Shown here piece after piece: positions 8,026 to 16,378 of a stretch of DNA of 64,000 nucleotides. The notes below the pieces were generated by a model that saw nothing but the letters and a program-made list of their open reading frames with translations, was not told where the DNA came from and did not search any database. This stretch comes from Streptomyces tuirus (GTDB lineage Bacteria > Actinomycetota > Actinomycetes > Streptomycetales > Streptomycetaceae): the NCBI GenBank assembly GCA_018195615.1, contig JAGTPG010000002.1:496001-560000 (forward strand), given 5' to 3'. Positions within the stretch are counted from its first letter, which is position 1, and each line of letters opens with the position of its first letter. A program made the translations under genes and the position numbers.

Positions 8026-9072
8026 CTAGAACTCGATGACCACCTTGACGTCGTCCGGTTGTGGTGTGAACGCCTCCGTCGCCCGCTCCAGCGGCACCCG
8101 CCGGGTGATGAGGCGCCCGAGCCACGACAGGTCGGCCTTCGCCAGCGCGTCGGCGGCCTGGCGGTAGTGACGCAGGTTGGCGTTGACCGAACCCACCACC
8201 GCGTCGTTCTGCAGCACGATCTGCCTGTTGACGGCGCCCGCGTCCACGGTCGTCCTGCGGCCGACGGGTGACACACCGGTCAGGCACACCACTCCGTAGG
8301 ACGCGGTGCCCGTCAGCGAGGCCAGCACGGGCTCGTTCGCGCCGGTGGCCTCGATGATGACGTCCGGGCGTACGGCGGAGACGACCTGCTCGATGTCCTC
8401 CGCGTGGTAGGTGGCACCCAAGTCCCGTACGAGGGTGGGCTTCGGCCCTTCGGTCACACGGTCGAGCACATGTACCTCCAGTCCGCGCTGGATGCCCAGG
8501 AGGGCGGCCAGCAGACCGATGGGCCCCGCACCGGTCACCAGGACACGATGGGGCTCGAACCACGAACGGCCGCCGACCAGCTCGACCTGTTCCCATGCCT
8601 TCGCCACCACGGTGGTCGGCTCCACGAGCACACCCGCGTGGTGCAGATGCGGCTCCAGCCTCACGGCGAAGTCGGCTTCCACGCACCAAGCCTGCGCGCC
8701 GTAACCGTCGATCTCCTTGATACCGCGTTCGGTGTAGCGGCCGTTGCGGCACATGTCGAACTCCCCACGGGCGCAGGCCCCGCACGGTTCGGGGTCCGGC
8801 CGGCGCACCACCCCGGCGACGAGATCCCCGGCCGAGAACCCGCTGCCGGGCGGCGCCTGGCGCACACGCCCGAGGGACTCATGCCCCAGTACCAGCCACT
8901 CACGGCCCGGTGGGGCCCAGCCGTACTCGCCCCCGACGATCTCCTTGTCCGTGCCGCACACCCCCATCGCCAGGCCGTCCACCAGCAACTCGCCGGCAGC
9001 CGGGACGGGGTCGGGCACGTCCCTCACCTCCACGCATTCCTTCTCACCGGGCCGCACAGTCAGTGCACGCAT
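8026..9072 (-). CDS. glucose 1-dehydrogenase (zinc-dependent MDR family)
   Basis: 348 residues. Catalytic zinc ligands are visible as CGTDKE (Cys39) and GHES (His64, Glu65); the structural-zinc lobe is CGACARGEFDMC (about 98-109); the cofactor fold starts at VTGAGPIGLLAAL (about 180). The GHES motif, the PEPCGAC lobe and the VNRQIVLQNDAVVGSVNAN block match archaeal-type glucose dehydrogenases, which oxidise glucose to gluconolactone with NAD(P)+. The downstream gluconokinase supports this substrate. Other aldoses are possible. Confidence 0.8.
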   Translation of the reverse strand: MRALTVRPGEKECVEVRDVPDPVPAAGELLVDGLAMGVCGTDKEIVGGEYGWAPPGREWLVLGHESLGRVRQAPPGSGFSAGDLVAGVVRRPDPEPCGACARGEFDMCRNGRYTERGIKEIDGYGAQAWCVEADFAVRLEPHLHHAGVLVEPTTVVAKAWEQVELVGGRSWFEPHRVLVTGAGPIGLLAALLGIQRGLEVHVLDRVTEGPKPTLVRDLGATYHAEDIEQVVSAVRPDVIIEATGANEPVLASLTGTASYGVVCLTGVSPVGRRTTVDAGAVNRQIVLQNDAVVGSVNANLRHYRQAADALAKADLSWLGRLITRRVPLERATEAFTPQPDDVKVVIEF

Positions 9073-9265
9073 CGACGGTCTCGTCCCTCTCGTCCGGCGG
9101 CGCCCGATGTCAATGCGCCGCTCCGCTGCTTGAACGTGTGTCCCGTTCAGAGGTTTTCAGCACCCGACGGGCCGGAACGGACGGACACCGCCGTGACAGC
9201 CCGATCGGCCCAGCTGTCATCTCGTCGCCGGTCAGTGCCTCCCTGCACATCGGGCTCCGGGGGAA

Positions 9266-9283
9266 ATGGGTGCCGGGGCCGAT
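9266..9283. promoter_or_regulatory. 18-bp box B upstream of the DUF3040 gene
   Basis: ATGGGTGCCGGGGCCGAT, preceded by the same AA dinucleotide as box A and ending 73 bp before the GTG at 9357. The outer half-sites ATGGG and CCGAT match the other boxes; the centre is not symmetric, so this is the weakest copy. It also lies in the 284-bp divergent region with the glucose dehydrogenase gene, which has no other clear operator. Confidence 0.4.
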
Positions 9284-9356
9284 ACCGGCCGCTGGAGCGC
9301 GCGAGGGATTCTGGAGGCGAAGCCGATCGGGCTCGTCACGCTGGAGAGGAAGGGCC

Positions 9357-9728
9357 GTGGCGCATTTCGACGAAAGGCTGCTGAAGGACCTCGAAGAGCA
9401 GGTGCGGCGGAGCGATCCGCGGTTCGCCCAGGCACTGGGGTCCGGGCGGCCGCGTCGGCCGCGGGAATACCGGACAGGGCCGGCCTGGCTGGTCCTGTCC
9501 GCGTCGTCGGCCATGCTCGTCGCGGGCATGGTGCTGCCGAACGGGCTGCTCATCGCGGCGGCTTTCGTCGTGGCGGGGGTGGCGGGGCACCTGTTCGACC
9601 CTCACCGGGGCCATGCCTCGGGCCGCCCGAATCGGCGATTAACCGGCTTCGGATTCCTGCCCGGCGCCCGGTACAGCGCGCCAGCCGGTCCGAGCCCACC
9701 GGACCGGACAGACAGGGCGCATGCCTGA
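9357..9728 (+). CDS. DUF3040 membrane protein
   Basis: 123 residues. HFDERLLKDLEEQVRRSDPRF at the N-terminus is the soluble helix of DUF3040, followed by two hydrophobic segments at about 47-62 and 66-82 and an unstructured tail. The GTG at 9357 has GAGAGGAAG at normal distance. The family is common and uncharacterised in actinobacteria. The gene overlaps the following DUF421 remnant by 8 bp and lies behind box B. Confidence 0.75.
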   Translation: MAHFDERLLKDLEEQVRRSDPRFAQALGSGRPRRPREYRTGPAWLVLSASSAMLVAGMVLPNGLLIAAAFVVAGVAGHLFDPHRGHASGRPNRRLTGFGFLPGARYSAPAGPSPPDRTDRAHA

Positions 9729-10078
9729 CTTCAGTGCGGTCTTCGTGCTCGGGACACCGGTCCTGGAACTCGTCGTCCGCGGTGCGGTCGTCTTTGTGGA
9801 CCGACGGCATCGTCCTTGTCGCCACCATCCTGGTCTGCAGCGTTGCCGTCGACGCCGTCGCATACCCGTTCCCTCGCCTCGCGGACGGATGGCCCGACCG
9901 CGGGGTGATGCGCCGCGAGCTCATGACCACCCAGGAACTCCTCAGCCGGCTTCGCCTGCACGGCATCCGGGATCCCGCCCGCGTACACCTGGCCTACCTC
10001 GAGCCCAACGGCATGATCAGCGTTCTGACCGGCAGGGACGAGGAGGCCGAGGCACCCCGGCACCCACCCGGGCGGTGA
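9721..10078 (+). pseudogene. DUF421 (YetF-like) protein with an internal deletion
   Basis: The first 25 residues, MPDFSAVFVLGTPVLELVVRG and VVF, form the first helix of DUF421 proteins. At about 9798 the sequence jumps, in another frame, to TDGIVLVATILVCSVAVDAVAY and continues through RRELMTTQELLSRLRLHGI to the family end at 10078. About 45 codons containing the second helix and the conserved GQRE-type region are missing. Unlike the single-base breaks elsewhere, this is a true deletion of more than 100 bp. Confidence 0.7.
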
Positions 10079-10107
10079 CCGTCACACACCCTCGGCCTCG
10101 CTTCGAG

Positions 10108-12336
10108 CTAGGTGCGTTTGTGGAGCTCGATGGCGAGGGGGGTGGCGGTGAACATGGAGGAGTACGTGCCGACGGCGAGGCCGATGAGGAGGGCGAGGGC
10201 GAAGTCGGTGAGGGAGTCGCCGCCGAGGACGGCCAGTGCGGTGAGGATGAAGGCGGCGCCCATGCCGGTGTTGACGGTGCGGGGCAGGGTCTGCAGGAGT
10301 GCCCGGTTGGCGACCGCCGCGAAGGGTGCTTCGGGGTCACGCCGGCTCAGGTCCCTGATGCGGTCGAAGACGACGACGGAGTCGTTGACCGAGTAGCCGA
10401 TGACGGTCAGCAGCGCGGCGAGGAACACGCCGTCGACGGGCTTGCCCAGCCAGGCGAAGACGCCGACGAGGATCACCACGTCGTGGGCGAGGGCGGCGAC
10501 CGCGGAGGTGCCGAACAGCCAGCGGAAACGGGCCGCGAGGTAGAGCAGCTGAGCGCCGAGGGCGACGGCGAGGGCGATGAGGGCGCCGCGGCGCAGTTCC
10601 TCGCCGAGGCTGGGGCCGATGGCTTCGTCGCGGAGCTTGTCGGCGTCGCGGGTGAGCGTGCCGACGGTGTCGGTGACGGTGGCCGCTTGCGCGTTGGTCA
10701 GCTGGTCGGTGCGGACGGTGAGCCGGTTGTCGCCGGAGGCCTGGACGACGGCGCGGGGGAATCCCGCGTCGGCGAGGGCGTTCCGGGCACGGTCGGGCTC
10801 GACGGGGGTGGCGGTGCTGTACTCGATGAGGCGACCCCCGGTGAATTCGATCCCGAAGTCCAGGCCGCGCACGACGACCCCGCAGACGGCCAGGACCAGG
10901 ACGGCGGCGGAGGCGGCCAGCCAGCGCCCGGGGTGGCGCATCAGGCGGGGTTCCGTGCGCGTGAGGTGGTCGCGGACGGCGCCGGTGTGGGCGATGCCCG
11001 TCAGGTGGGGGCGGCGGCGGAGCCGGCGCCGTGAGACGGCGTGGTCGGCGAGCACGCGGGTGATGACGAGAGCGCTGAACATGGAGGCGAGGACTCCGAT
11101 GCCCAGGGTGACGCCGAAACCGCGTACGGGGCCGGAGGCGAGGAAGAACAACAGGCCGGCGGCGATGAGCGTGGTGATGTTGGAGTCGGCGATCGCGCTG
11201 AAGGCGCCGCGGAATCCCGCGGTCAGCGAGGAGCGCGGGCTGGGCCGGTGCCGGGCGGCGTATTCTTCGCGGGCACGTTCGAAGACGAGGACGTTGGCGT
11301 CGACGGCCATGCCGATGGCCAGCACGAACCCGGCGAGGCCCGGGAGGGTGAGGGTGGCGCCGAGGGCGGCCAGGGCGGCGTAGGAGACCAGGCCGTAGCA
11401 GGCCAGCGCCACGATGGCGAGAAGACCGACGATCCGGTAGACGGCGATGATGAACAGCCCGGTCAGCGCGGTGCCCACGGCGGCGGCCCAGGCGCTGGCG
11501 GTGATGGCCTGAGCGCCCAGGGTGGGACCGACGGTGCGCTGCTCCACCGTTTCCACGGGCACCGGGAGGGCACCGCCGTTGATCAGCAGGGCCAGTTCCT
11601 TGGCCTCGCCGGCGTCGAAGGATCCGGTGATCTGTGTGGAGCCGCCGCTGATGCCCGAGCCGCAGGCGACCGAGGGGTCGACCTCGGGTGAGGAGATGAT
11701 CTTGTCGTCCAGGACGATGGCGACGCGCCGGGAGGGGTCTCCCACCGGTTGGCAGGCGGCCTGGCCGGTCAGGCGGGCCCAGCCGTCGCCGCCGGATCCC
11801 TTGAAGTCGACGGCGACCTGCCATCCGGCGCCGCCCTGCTGGTCGAACCGGGCGGCGGCCTCCTTGACGTCCTCGCCGGTCAGCGAGGCCGCCTCGAGGC
11901 GCAGGAGCCGGCCGGACTCGTCGGCCAGCACCTGCTCACGAGGCCGCTTCGGCAGCGGCTCGGCGGTGTCATCGGCATCGGCAGCCATGCCCGTGACCCG
12001 GTGGAAGGTGAGCTGTGCGGTGCGGCCGAGCACGTCCGCGGCCTCGGCGGGGTCCTGTACGCCGGGCAGTTCGACGACGATCCGGTTGCTTCCGGAGCGG
12101 GCGAGAGTGGGTTCGGCCACGCCGAGCGCGTCGATGCGCCCGCGCAGCACCTCCAGGGTGCGGTCGGTGGCTTCGCTGTCGGCGTCAGCGGTGGCGGTGG
12201 AGCGGGTTTCCAGCACGATCTGGGTGCCGCCGCGCAGATCGAGTCCGAGGTGGACGGGCACGGTGACGGCGATGTACAGCGACAGGGCGACAGCGGCGAG
12301 GGCGATCAGCCCTCGGATGCGCAGGGCGCGGGTCAA
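10108..12336 (-). CDS. secDF: SecDF fusion, protein translocase accessory subunit
   Basis: About 742 residues with twelve expected membrane helices. The SecD half has LGLDLRGGTQIVLE, the large P1 periplasmic region (about 40-290) and QAITASAWAAAVGTALTGLFII; the SecF half has DFGIEFTGGRLIEYST and YSVNDSVVVFDRIRDL. The D/GLDLRGG and DFxxGG motifs mark the proton-driven RND-type translocase that pulls exported proteins through SecYEG. TTG 12336 is preferred because GGAGG sits 5 bp upstream; a GTG seven codons earlier has no such site. Most actinobacteria carry separate secD and secF near yajC/relA, so this is probably a second, specialised SecDF. Confidence 0.85.
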   Translation of the reverse strand: MTRALRIRGLIALAAVALSLYIAVTVPVHLGLDLRGGTQIVLETRSTATADADSEATDRTLEVLRGRIDALGVAEPTLARSGSNRIVVELPGVQDPAEAADVLGRTAQLTFHRVTGMAADADDTAEPLPKRPREQVLADESGRLLRLEAASLTGEDVKEAAARFDQQGGAGWQVAVDFKGSGGDGWARLTGQAACQPVGDPSRRVAIVLDDKIISSPEVDPSVACGSGISGGSTQITGSFDAGEAKELALLINGGALPVPVETVEQRTVGPTLGAQAITASAWAAAVGTALTGLFIIAVYRIVGLLAIVALACYGLVSYAALAALGATLTLPGLAGFVLAIGMAVDANVLVFERAREEYAARHRPSPRSSLTAGFRGAFSAIADSNITTLIAAGLLFFLASGPVRGFGVTLGIGVLASMFSALVITRVLADHAVSRRRLRRRPHLTGIAHTGAVRDHLTRTEPRLMRHPGRWLAASAAVLVLAVCGVVVRGLDFGIEFTGGRLIEYSTATPVEPDRARNALADAGFPRAVVQASGDNRLTVRTDQLTNAQAATVTDTVGTLTRDADKLRDEAIGPSLGEELRRGALIALAVALGAQLLYLAARFRWLFGTSAVAALAHDVVILVGVFAWLGKPVDGVFLAALLTVIGYSVNDSVVVFDRIRDLSRRDPEAPFAAVANRALLQTLPRTVNTGMGAAFILTALAVLGGDSLTDFALALLIGLAVGTYSSMFTATPLAIELHKRT

Positions 12337-12413
12337 GGTGGCCTCCGGCAGGCACACCGCGGTCAGGACGGCGACCGCGGTCAGGGACGGCAGGGACAGG
12401 CAGGGAGAGAAGC

Positions 12414-12821
12414 TCAGGTGCCTGGGTCCGGAGGGGGTGCTCGTCCTCGGTGACGGTCCACCGAGGGGGCGGAGACGGGTGTGCTCGCTGCCGGCAGGGC
12501 CGTGCGAACGAACGACGACGGGCTCGAGGGCCCGCAGTACGAGGTGAGGGTGGCGGCGGCCGGCGGCGAGAACCGCTCGCCGGGAAGATCGCGTGGGCTG
12601 CGGATCAGGGCGGCGCAGTCGGCGGAGTGCACCTCGTCGGCCCGGGGGCCACTGGCAGTCTGCACCGCGCCGGTCGGCGCCGCGCTGCCTGGCGGGTGTG
12701 CCTGTGTGTCGCCGTACGAGGGCGGAGGGAGCAGCGCGGTGAGGACGGCGAGCAGCACCGCGAGCAGCGCCGTCGGGCCGCGGCGGCCCCCACGGGGGAC
12801 GGCGGGCAAGGAGCGTGCCAT
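12414..12821 (-). CDS. small exported protein of unknown function
   Basis: 135 residues. A basic N-terminus (RSLPAVPRGGRRG), a hydrophobic core PTALLAVLLAVLTALLPPP and a polar region after about residue 37 indicate a Sec signal peptide. The mature part has two cysteines (SADCAAL and TSYCGPS) and a proline-rich tail, with no known domain. GAAGGGGGAC precedes the ATG. It lies 77 bp upstream of secDF on the same strand and is probably cotranscribed, so it could be a dedicated SecDF substrate or partner. Confidence 0.6.
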   Translation of the reverse strand: MARSLPAVPRGGRRGPTALLAVLLAVLTALLPPPSYGDTQAHPPGSAAPTGAVQTASGPRADEVHSADCAALIRSPRDLPGERFSPPAAATLTSYCGPSSPSSFVRTALPAASTPVSAPSVDRHRGRAPPPDPGT

Positions 12822-12873
12822 GCGTCGTCCCCCTTCTCGTGTCTCGTGTGTCGGTGGTGGCTGGGCGGGCGGG

Positions 12874-13539
12874 TCAGGGTTCGATGAGGCCGGCGCGAAT
12901 GGCGTAGCGGGTGAGTTCCAGACGGTCGCGCAGCCCGAGTTTCTGCAGCAGGTTGGCCCGGTGCCGGTGGACGGTCTTGATGCTGATGAAGAGCATCTCG
13001 GCGATCTCCTTGGAGGAGTGGCCCTCGGCGACGAGCTTGAGCACTTCCTCTTCCCGGGGGGTCAGGACCTGGTCGGGCGGTTCCTCGCCGTGGCGGACGC
13101 GGTCGAGGTAGTTGCGGATGAGGGCGGTGACCGCCCCCGGGTAGAGGAAGGGCTCGTCGCGCATGGCGGCCCGGCAGGCGGCGACCAGGTCGCGGTCGGC
13201 CACGGACTTCAGCACGTATCCGCTGGCGCCGGCCTTCAGCGCCTGGAAGAAGTACTGCTCGTTGTCGTGCATGGTCAGGATCAGCACGCGTAGTTCCGGC
13301 CGCAGCGCGATCAGTTCGCGGGTGGCCTGCAGACCGGTCATCCGCGGCATGGCGATGTCCAGCACCGCCAGGTCGACCTCGTGGCTGCGGGCCTGGGCGA
13401 TGGCCTCGGCGCCGTCTCCGGCCTCGGCGACGACCCGGAGGTCGGGCTCCCGGTCGAGGATGAGCCGAACGCCGCGCCGCACGAGCGCATGGTCGTCGGC
13501 GAGGAGGATACGGATCACGGGCGTGTCGGTTGTGGTCAT
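12874..13539 (-). CDS. NarL/LuxR-type response regulator
   Basis: 221 residues. The receiver domain has the acidic pair ADD (14-16), the phosphoacceptor Asp61 in VLDIAMPRM, the conserved Thr in ILTMHD and the Lys in YVLKS. The GerE-type helix-turn-helix near residues 157-215 contains LTPREEEVLKLVAEGHSSKEI and KTVHRHRANL. Its ATG overlaps the kinase stop by one base, so the two are translationally coupled. It is the best local candidate to bind the ATGGG-N8-CC(C/G)AT boxes. Confidence 0.9.
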   Translation of the reverse strand: MTTTDTPVIRILLADDHALVRRGVRLILDREPDLRVVAEAGDGAEAIAQARSHEVDLAVLDIAMPRMTGLQATRELIALRPELRVLILTMHDNEQYFFQALKAGASGYVLKSVADRDLVAACRAAMRDEPFLYPGAVTALIRNYLDRVRHGEEPPDQVLTPREEEVLKLVAEGHSSKEIAEMLFISIKTVHRHRANLLQKLGLRDRLELTRYAIRAGLIEP

Positions 13540-14489
13540 TACTGCTTCCTGGGGACGGGCACGGTCAGCCGGACCCGGGTACCGGCCTGCGGCTGGGAGG
13601 TGACATCCAGCGTGGCCCCGATGAGCAGGGCCCGCTCACGCATCCCGCGGATTCCCGCGCCTTCGCGCGCGACGCCCGTCCCGCGGCCGTCGTCAGCGAC
13701 AGCGAGCACCACTGTGCCGTCGGTGTGGCGCAGGCTCACCTCCACCCGGCCGGCCGCGGCGTGCCGGGCGACGTTGGTCAGGGCCTCCTGCGCCACCCGG
13801 TACAGCACCAGTTCCGCTTCCTGGTCCAGCGTCGGCAGGCCGGAATCGAAGCGGCGCACCACGCGCAGTTCGGTGTGGGTGGCGAACTCGGTGGTCAGCG
13901 AGGTCAGGGCGCTGACCAGGCCGAGATCCTCCAGAACGCCCGGCCGTAGCCTGCGCACCAGGCGGCGCACCTCGTCCAGGCTCTCCCGGGTGATCTCCTG
14001 TGCCTGGTGCAGTTCACCGCGCAGGGGCTCCTCCGCCTCGTCCGCCGCCCGCTTCAGCCCCAGCAGGATCGCGGTCATGCTCTGGCCCACCTCGTCGTGG
14101 AGTTCCTGGGCGATGCGGCGCCGTTCGGCCTCCTGCGCCAGCAGCACGCGGGCGCTGCTGGCGGCCCGTTCGTGCTCCAGTCGCTCCAGCATGGCGTTGA
14201 AGGTACGGATCAGCTCGGGGATCCCGCCGCTGCCGTGCTCGGGCAGCCGCTGCCCCGGGCGCAGCAGGTCGACGGTGGTCATCAACTTGGTGAGCCGGTC
14301 CAGGGGAGCGAGCCCGATCCGCAGCAGGGCGGCGTTGGCGATCAGCATGACGCCCAGGCCGGCGACGAGGATGACCGCCTCGGTCAGCAGGACCGGTACG
14401 GAAACGGTCACGGGAGCCCACAGCAGCAGCGCGGTCGCCGTCCCCAGCACCACGGCGTTGAGGGCGAAGATCCGCCAGAACAGGGACAC
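13539..14489 (-). CDS. sensor histidine kinase, HisKA_3 type
   Basis: 316 residues. Two N-terminal membrane helices (about 6-25 and 31-57) with almost no external loop are followed by a HAMP-like linker, then the dimerisation helix with RRIAQELHDEVGQS (phosphoacceptor His131), and a HATPase_c domain with VADDGRGTGV. The tiny external loop suggests sensing in or at the membrane. It lacks the GAF heme domains of DosS/DevS kinases. Paired with the response regulator downstream. Confidence 0.9.
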   Translation of the reverse strand: MSLFWRIFALNAVVLGTATALLLWAPVTVSVPVLLTEAVILVAGLGVMLIANAALLRIGLAPLDRLTKLMTTVDLLRPGQRLPEHGSGGIPELIRTFNAMLERLEHERAASSARVLLAQEAERRRIAQELHDEVGQSMTAILLGLKRAADEAEEPLRGELHQAQEITRESLDEVRRLVRRLRPGVLEDLGLVSALTSLTTEFATHTELRVVRRFDSGLPTLDQEAELVLYRVAQEALTNVARHAAAGRVEVSLRHTDGTVVLAVADDGRGTGVAREGAGIRGMRERALLIGATLDVTSQPQAGTRVRLTVPVPRKQ

Positions 14490-14613
14490 CGCGACGACCT
14501 GCCTTTTCTTGACACGACTCTTGTTCTTCCTCGGTCACCGCGTACCCCGAGCATGAGCCGCACCCCCGCGGGCCGGCCTGTTGCCAGCCTGCCGCGCCCG
14601 GACGCTTCCTGCC

Positions 14614-14631
14614 ATGGGCTCCAATGCCCAT
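14614..14631. promoter_or_regulatory. 18-bp box C between the kinase operon and the DksA-like genes
   Basis: ATGGGCTCCAATGCCCAT has perfect 6-6-6 symmetry. It lies 124 bp upstream of the kinase start (minus strand) and 138 bp upstream of the DksA-like ATG at 14770. With box D it forms a pair spaced 68 bp start to start, which would allow control of both divergent units. Confidence 0.55.
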
Positions 14632-14681
14632 TTCCGTCCCTGACCCGGCTACGTCGCTGTGGAGCCTTCGAGTGGCCGCAG

Positions 14682-14699
14682 ATGGGTATCGCGCCCGAT
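14682..14699. promoter_or_regulatory. 18-bp box D upstream of the DksA-like genes
   Basis: ATGGGTATCGCGCCCGAT lies 70 bp before the DksA-like ATG at 14770, almost the same distance as box A and box B have to their genes (51 and 73 bp). The constant spacing supports binding by one activator just upstream of the core promoter. Confidence 0.5.
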
Positions 14700-14769
14700 G
14701 GGTTTCCCTCGGCGCGTCGGCCACGGTGAGGGCATGGCTTCCCCACCGTGGTCGAAGAGAGGACCTGCC

Positions 14770-15096
14770 ATGTCACTCGACACGCCCCGCGCCGAACCCC
14801 GGCTCGAACGCCTGACGGCCCACGAGGCCCGCCAACGCCTGGAACACGAACGCGCCACCCGGCTGACCCAGCTGCGGGCCATCGACGAGGCCGGGCAGGA
14901 AGCGGCCGAACAGCTGATGTCGGCGCAGAAGGACACGATCGAGCGGGTCCTCAAGGAGATCGACGCCGCCTTCGCCCGCGTCCAGGACGGCAGCTACGGC
15001 ATCTGCCAGGGCTGTTCCACGCCGGTGCCGGTCGAGCGCCTGGAGATTCTGCCGTACACGCGGTTCTGCGTGCCCTGCCAGCGCAACGCCGCCTGA
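14770..15096 (+). CDS. DksA/TraR-type C4 zinc-finger protein (first)
   Basis: 108 residues with GAGAGGAC before the ATG. Residues about 15-65 form a long charged helical hairpin (RQRLEHERATRLTQLRAIDE), followed by DGSYGICQGC, a 17-residue linker and FCVPC, a complete CxxC-x17-CxxC finger. DksA-fold proteins insert their coiled coil into the RNA polymerase secondary channel and modulate promoter selection, often with ppGpp. The coiled-coil tip lacks an obvious DxxDxA signature, so it may act differently from E. coli DksA. Confidence 0.8.
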   Translation: MSLDTPRAEPRLERLTAHEARQRLEHERATRLTQLRAIDEAGQEAAEQLMSAQKDTIERVLKEIDAAFARVQDGSYGICQGCSTPVPVERLEILPYTRFCVPCQRNAA

Positions 15097-15146
15097 CGAG
15101 CACCCGCCCAGTCAACCGTCTCCCGCCCTGCCCGAGGGGTGAAGTG

Positions 15147-15506
15147 GTGAACCAGATCACCGGCGACCGCAACCCGACCCTGTCGGTCGAGGACCTCGCC
15201 GCGCTGCGCGAAAACCTGCACGAGCAGCGCCTGTTCCGCCTGGAGCAGCTCCAACAGCTCGCGTCCGCCGCGGCGTCCGCCGACTCACGACTCGACCCGC
15301 AGGCCCACGGCGAGGTCCACGTCAAACTCGCCGCCTCCGCGCGCATGGTCCTCGCCGACGTCGAGGCGGCCCTGGCCCGCATGGACCAAGGCACCTATGG
15401 CACCTGCCGGTTGTGCCGCGAGCCCGTCGAGCGGGAGCGTCTGGCGATCGTGCCGCAAGCCCGCTACTGCGCACGCTGCCAGCACGTCAGGGAGGCCGGC
15501 CGGTGA
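15147..15506 (+). CDS. DksA/TraR-type C4 zinc-finger protein (second)
   Basis: 119 residues from the second of two tandem GTG codons (15144 and 15147), with GAGGGG upstream; either could be used. A helical N-terminal half (LAALRENLHEQRLFRLEQLQ) precedes GTYGTCRLC, a 17-residue linker and YCARC. It differs from the first protein in most of the coiled coil, so the pair is not a recent duplication. It overlaps the MreB-like gene by GTGA. The 40-residue peptide at 6565 is closest to the C-terminal part of this protein. Confidence 0.8.
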   Translation: MNQITGDRNPTLSVEDLAALRENLHEQRLFRLEQLQQLASAAASADSRLDPQAHGEVHVKLAASARMVLADVEAALARMDQGTYGTCRLCREPVERERLAIVPQARYCARCQHVREAGR

Positions 15507-16311
15507 CCACCGCACCCCGCCCGCGCCGCTCCGGAGCCCGGCACCGGCCCTGGCCCCGGTGCCGGCTGTGCTGCGGTGTCGCCCTGGACCTGGGCAGCGC
15601 TCGCACTCGCGCCTGGATGCCCGGTCACGGACTGATCTTCGACGTCCCGACGGTGACCTTCGGTGACGGCGCCACTCATCCCGTCCGGCGCGGCGCCATC
15701 GTGGACACGCCGGGGACCGCCCGGATGCTCGACCGTCTCCTGGGCCACCGCCTGCCCCGCTTCACCCGCCCTCTGCTCATCCTGACCGCCCTGCCCTCGG
15801 CGGGGTGGCCTTCCGTGCCGAGGCCCGTGCCGCGGCCGAGACACTGCGGCCGCACACCGTGCTGACGGTCCCCGCCGCACGCGCCGTGGCCGTGGCCGCA
15901 CGCGCCGATCTGGCCGGCCGCTGCTGGTTGTCGACATCGGCGCCCACGTCACCGACGTCGTCCTGCTCACCGACGGCACGGTGACCGACGCCCGCCGCAC
16001 CACCCTCGGGGTCAGCGACCTGGACAGCCTCACCCGCCCACGCGGCTCACCGACGCGGTCGCCGCGATGGTGACCGCGATGCTGGACCAGGACCGCACCA
16101 CCCAGACGCACGACGCCCTCCGGCGTGGCGTCCTCCTGGCAGGCGGGGGCGCGCTGCGCCCGGTGTGGGCCAGAGCCTCACCGAGCGGTTGCGCTCCCCC
16201 GTCACCCCTCTGCCCGCCCCGCACACCGCCGCCGTCCGCGGCGCCGCCGCACTCCTCCAGGCGGCTCACACCCACCCCTCGACCGCCCCGTCCGCCGGGC
16301 ACCCGCACTAG
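15503..16311 (+). pseudogene. small MreB-like ATPase (copy 2), four frameshifts
   Basis: Begins at a GTG inside the preceding stop. The pieces read GVALDLGSARTRAWMPGHG, GVAFRAEARAAAETLRPHT, LLVVDIGAHVTDVVLLTDG and LLAGGGALRP, collinear with the intact copy at 6684, and the end TAAVRGAAALLQAAH also matches. Frame breaks near 15798, 15912, 16040 and 16164 each need one extra base in a G/C run; repairing all four gives exactly 271 codons. All three nucleotide-binding motifs survive, so the gene is probably intact in the organism. Confidence 0.7.
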
Positions 16312-16378
16312 CCGCCGCCTCCGTCCCCTCGGTTCCCGCAGGGCGGCACAGGCAGCCACCCACACGGAAGGAGTCCCC

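Noticed and set aside
13539..14489. Kinase as a DevS/DosS heme sensor
   Set aside because: There are two membrane helices and a HAMP-like linker but no GAF domains, so only the DNA box layout resembles the DosR system.
15503..16311. Second MreB-like copy as a decaying pseudogene
   Set aside because: All motifs are intact and all four breaks are single-base losses in G/C runs, matching the window-wide error pattern.
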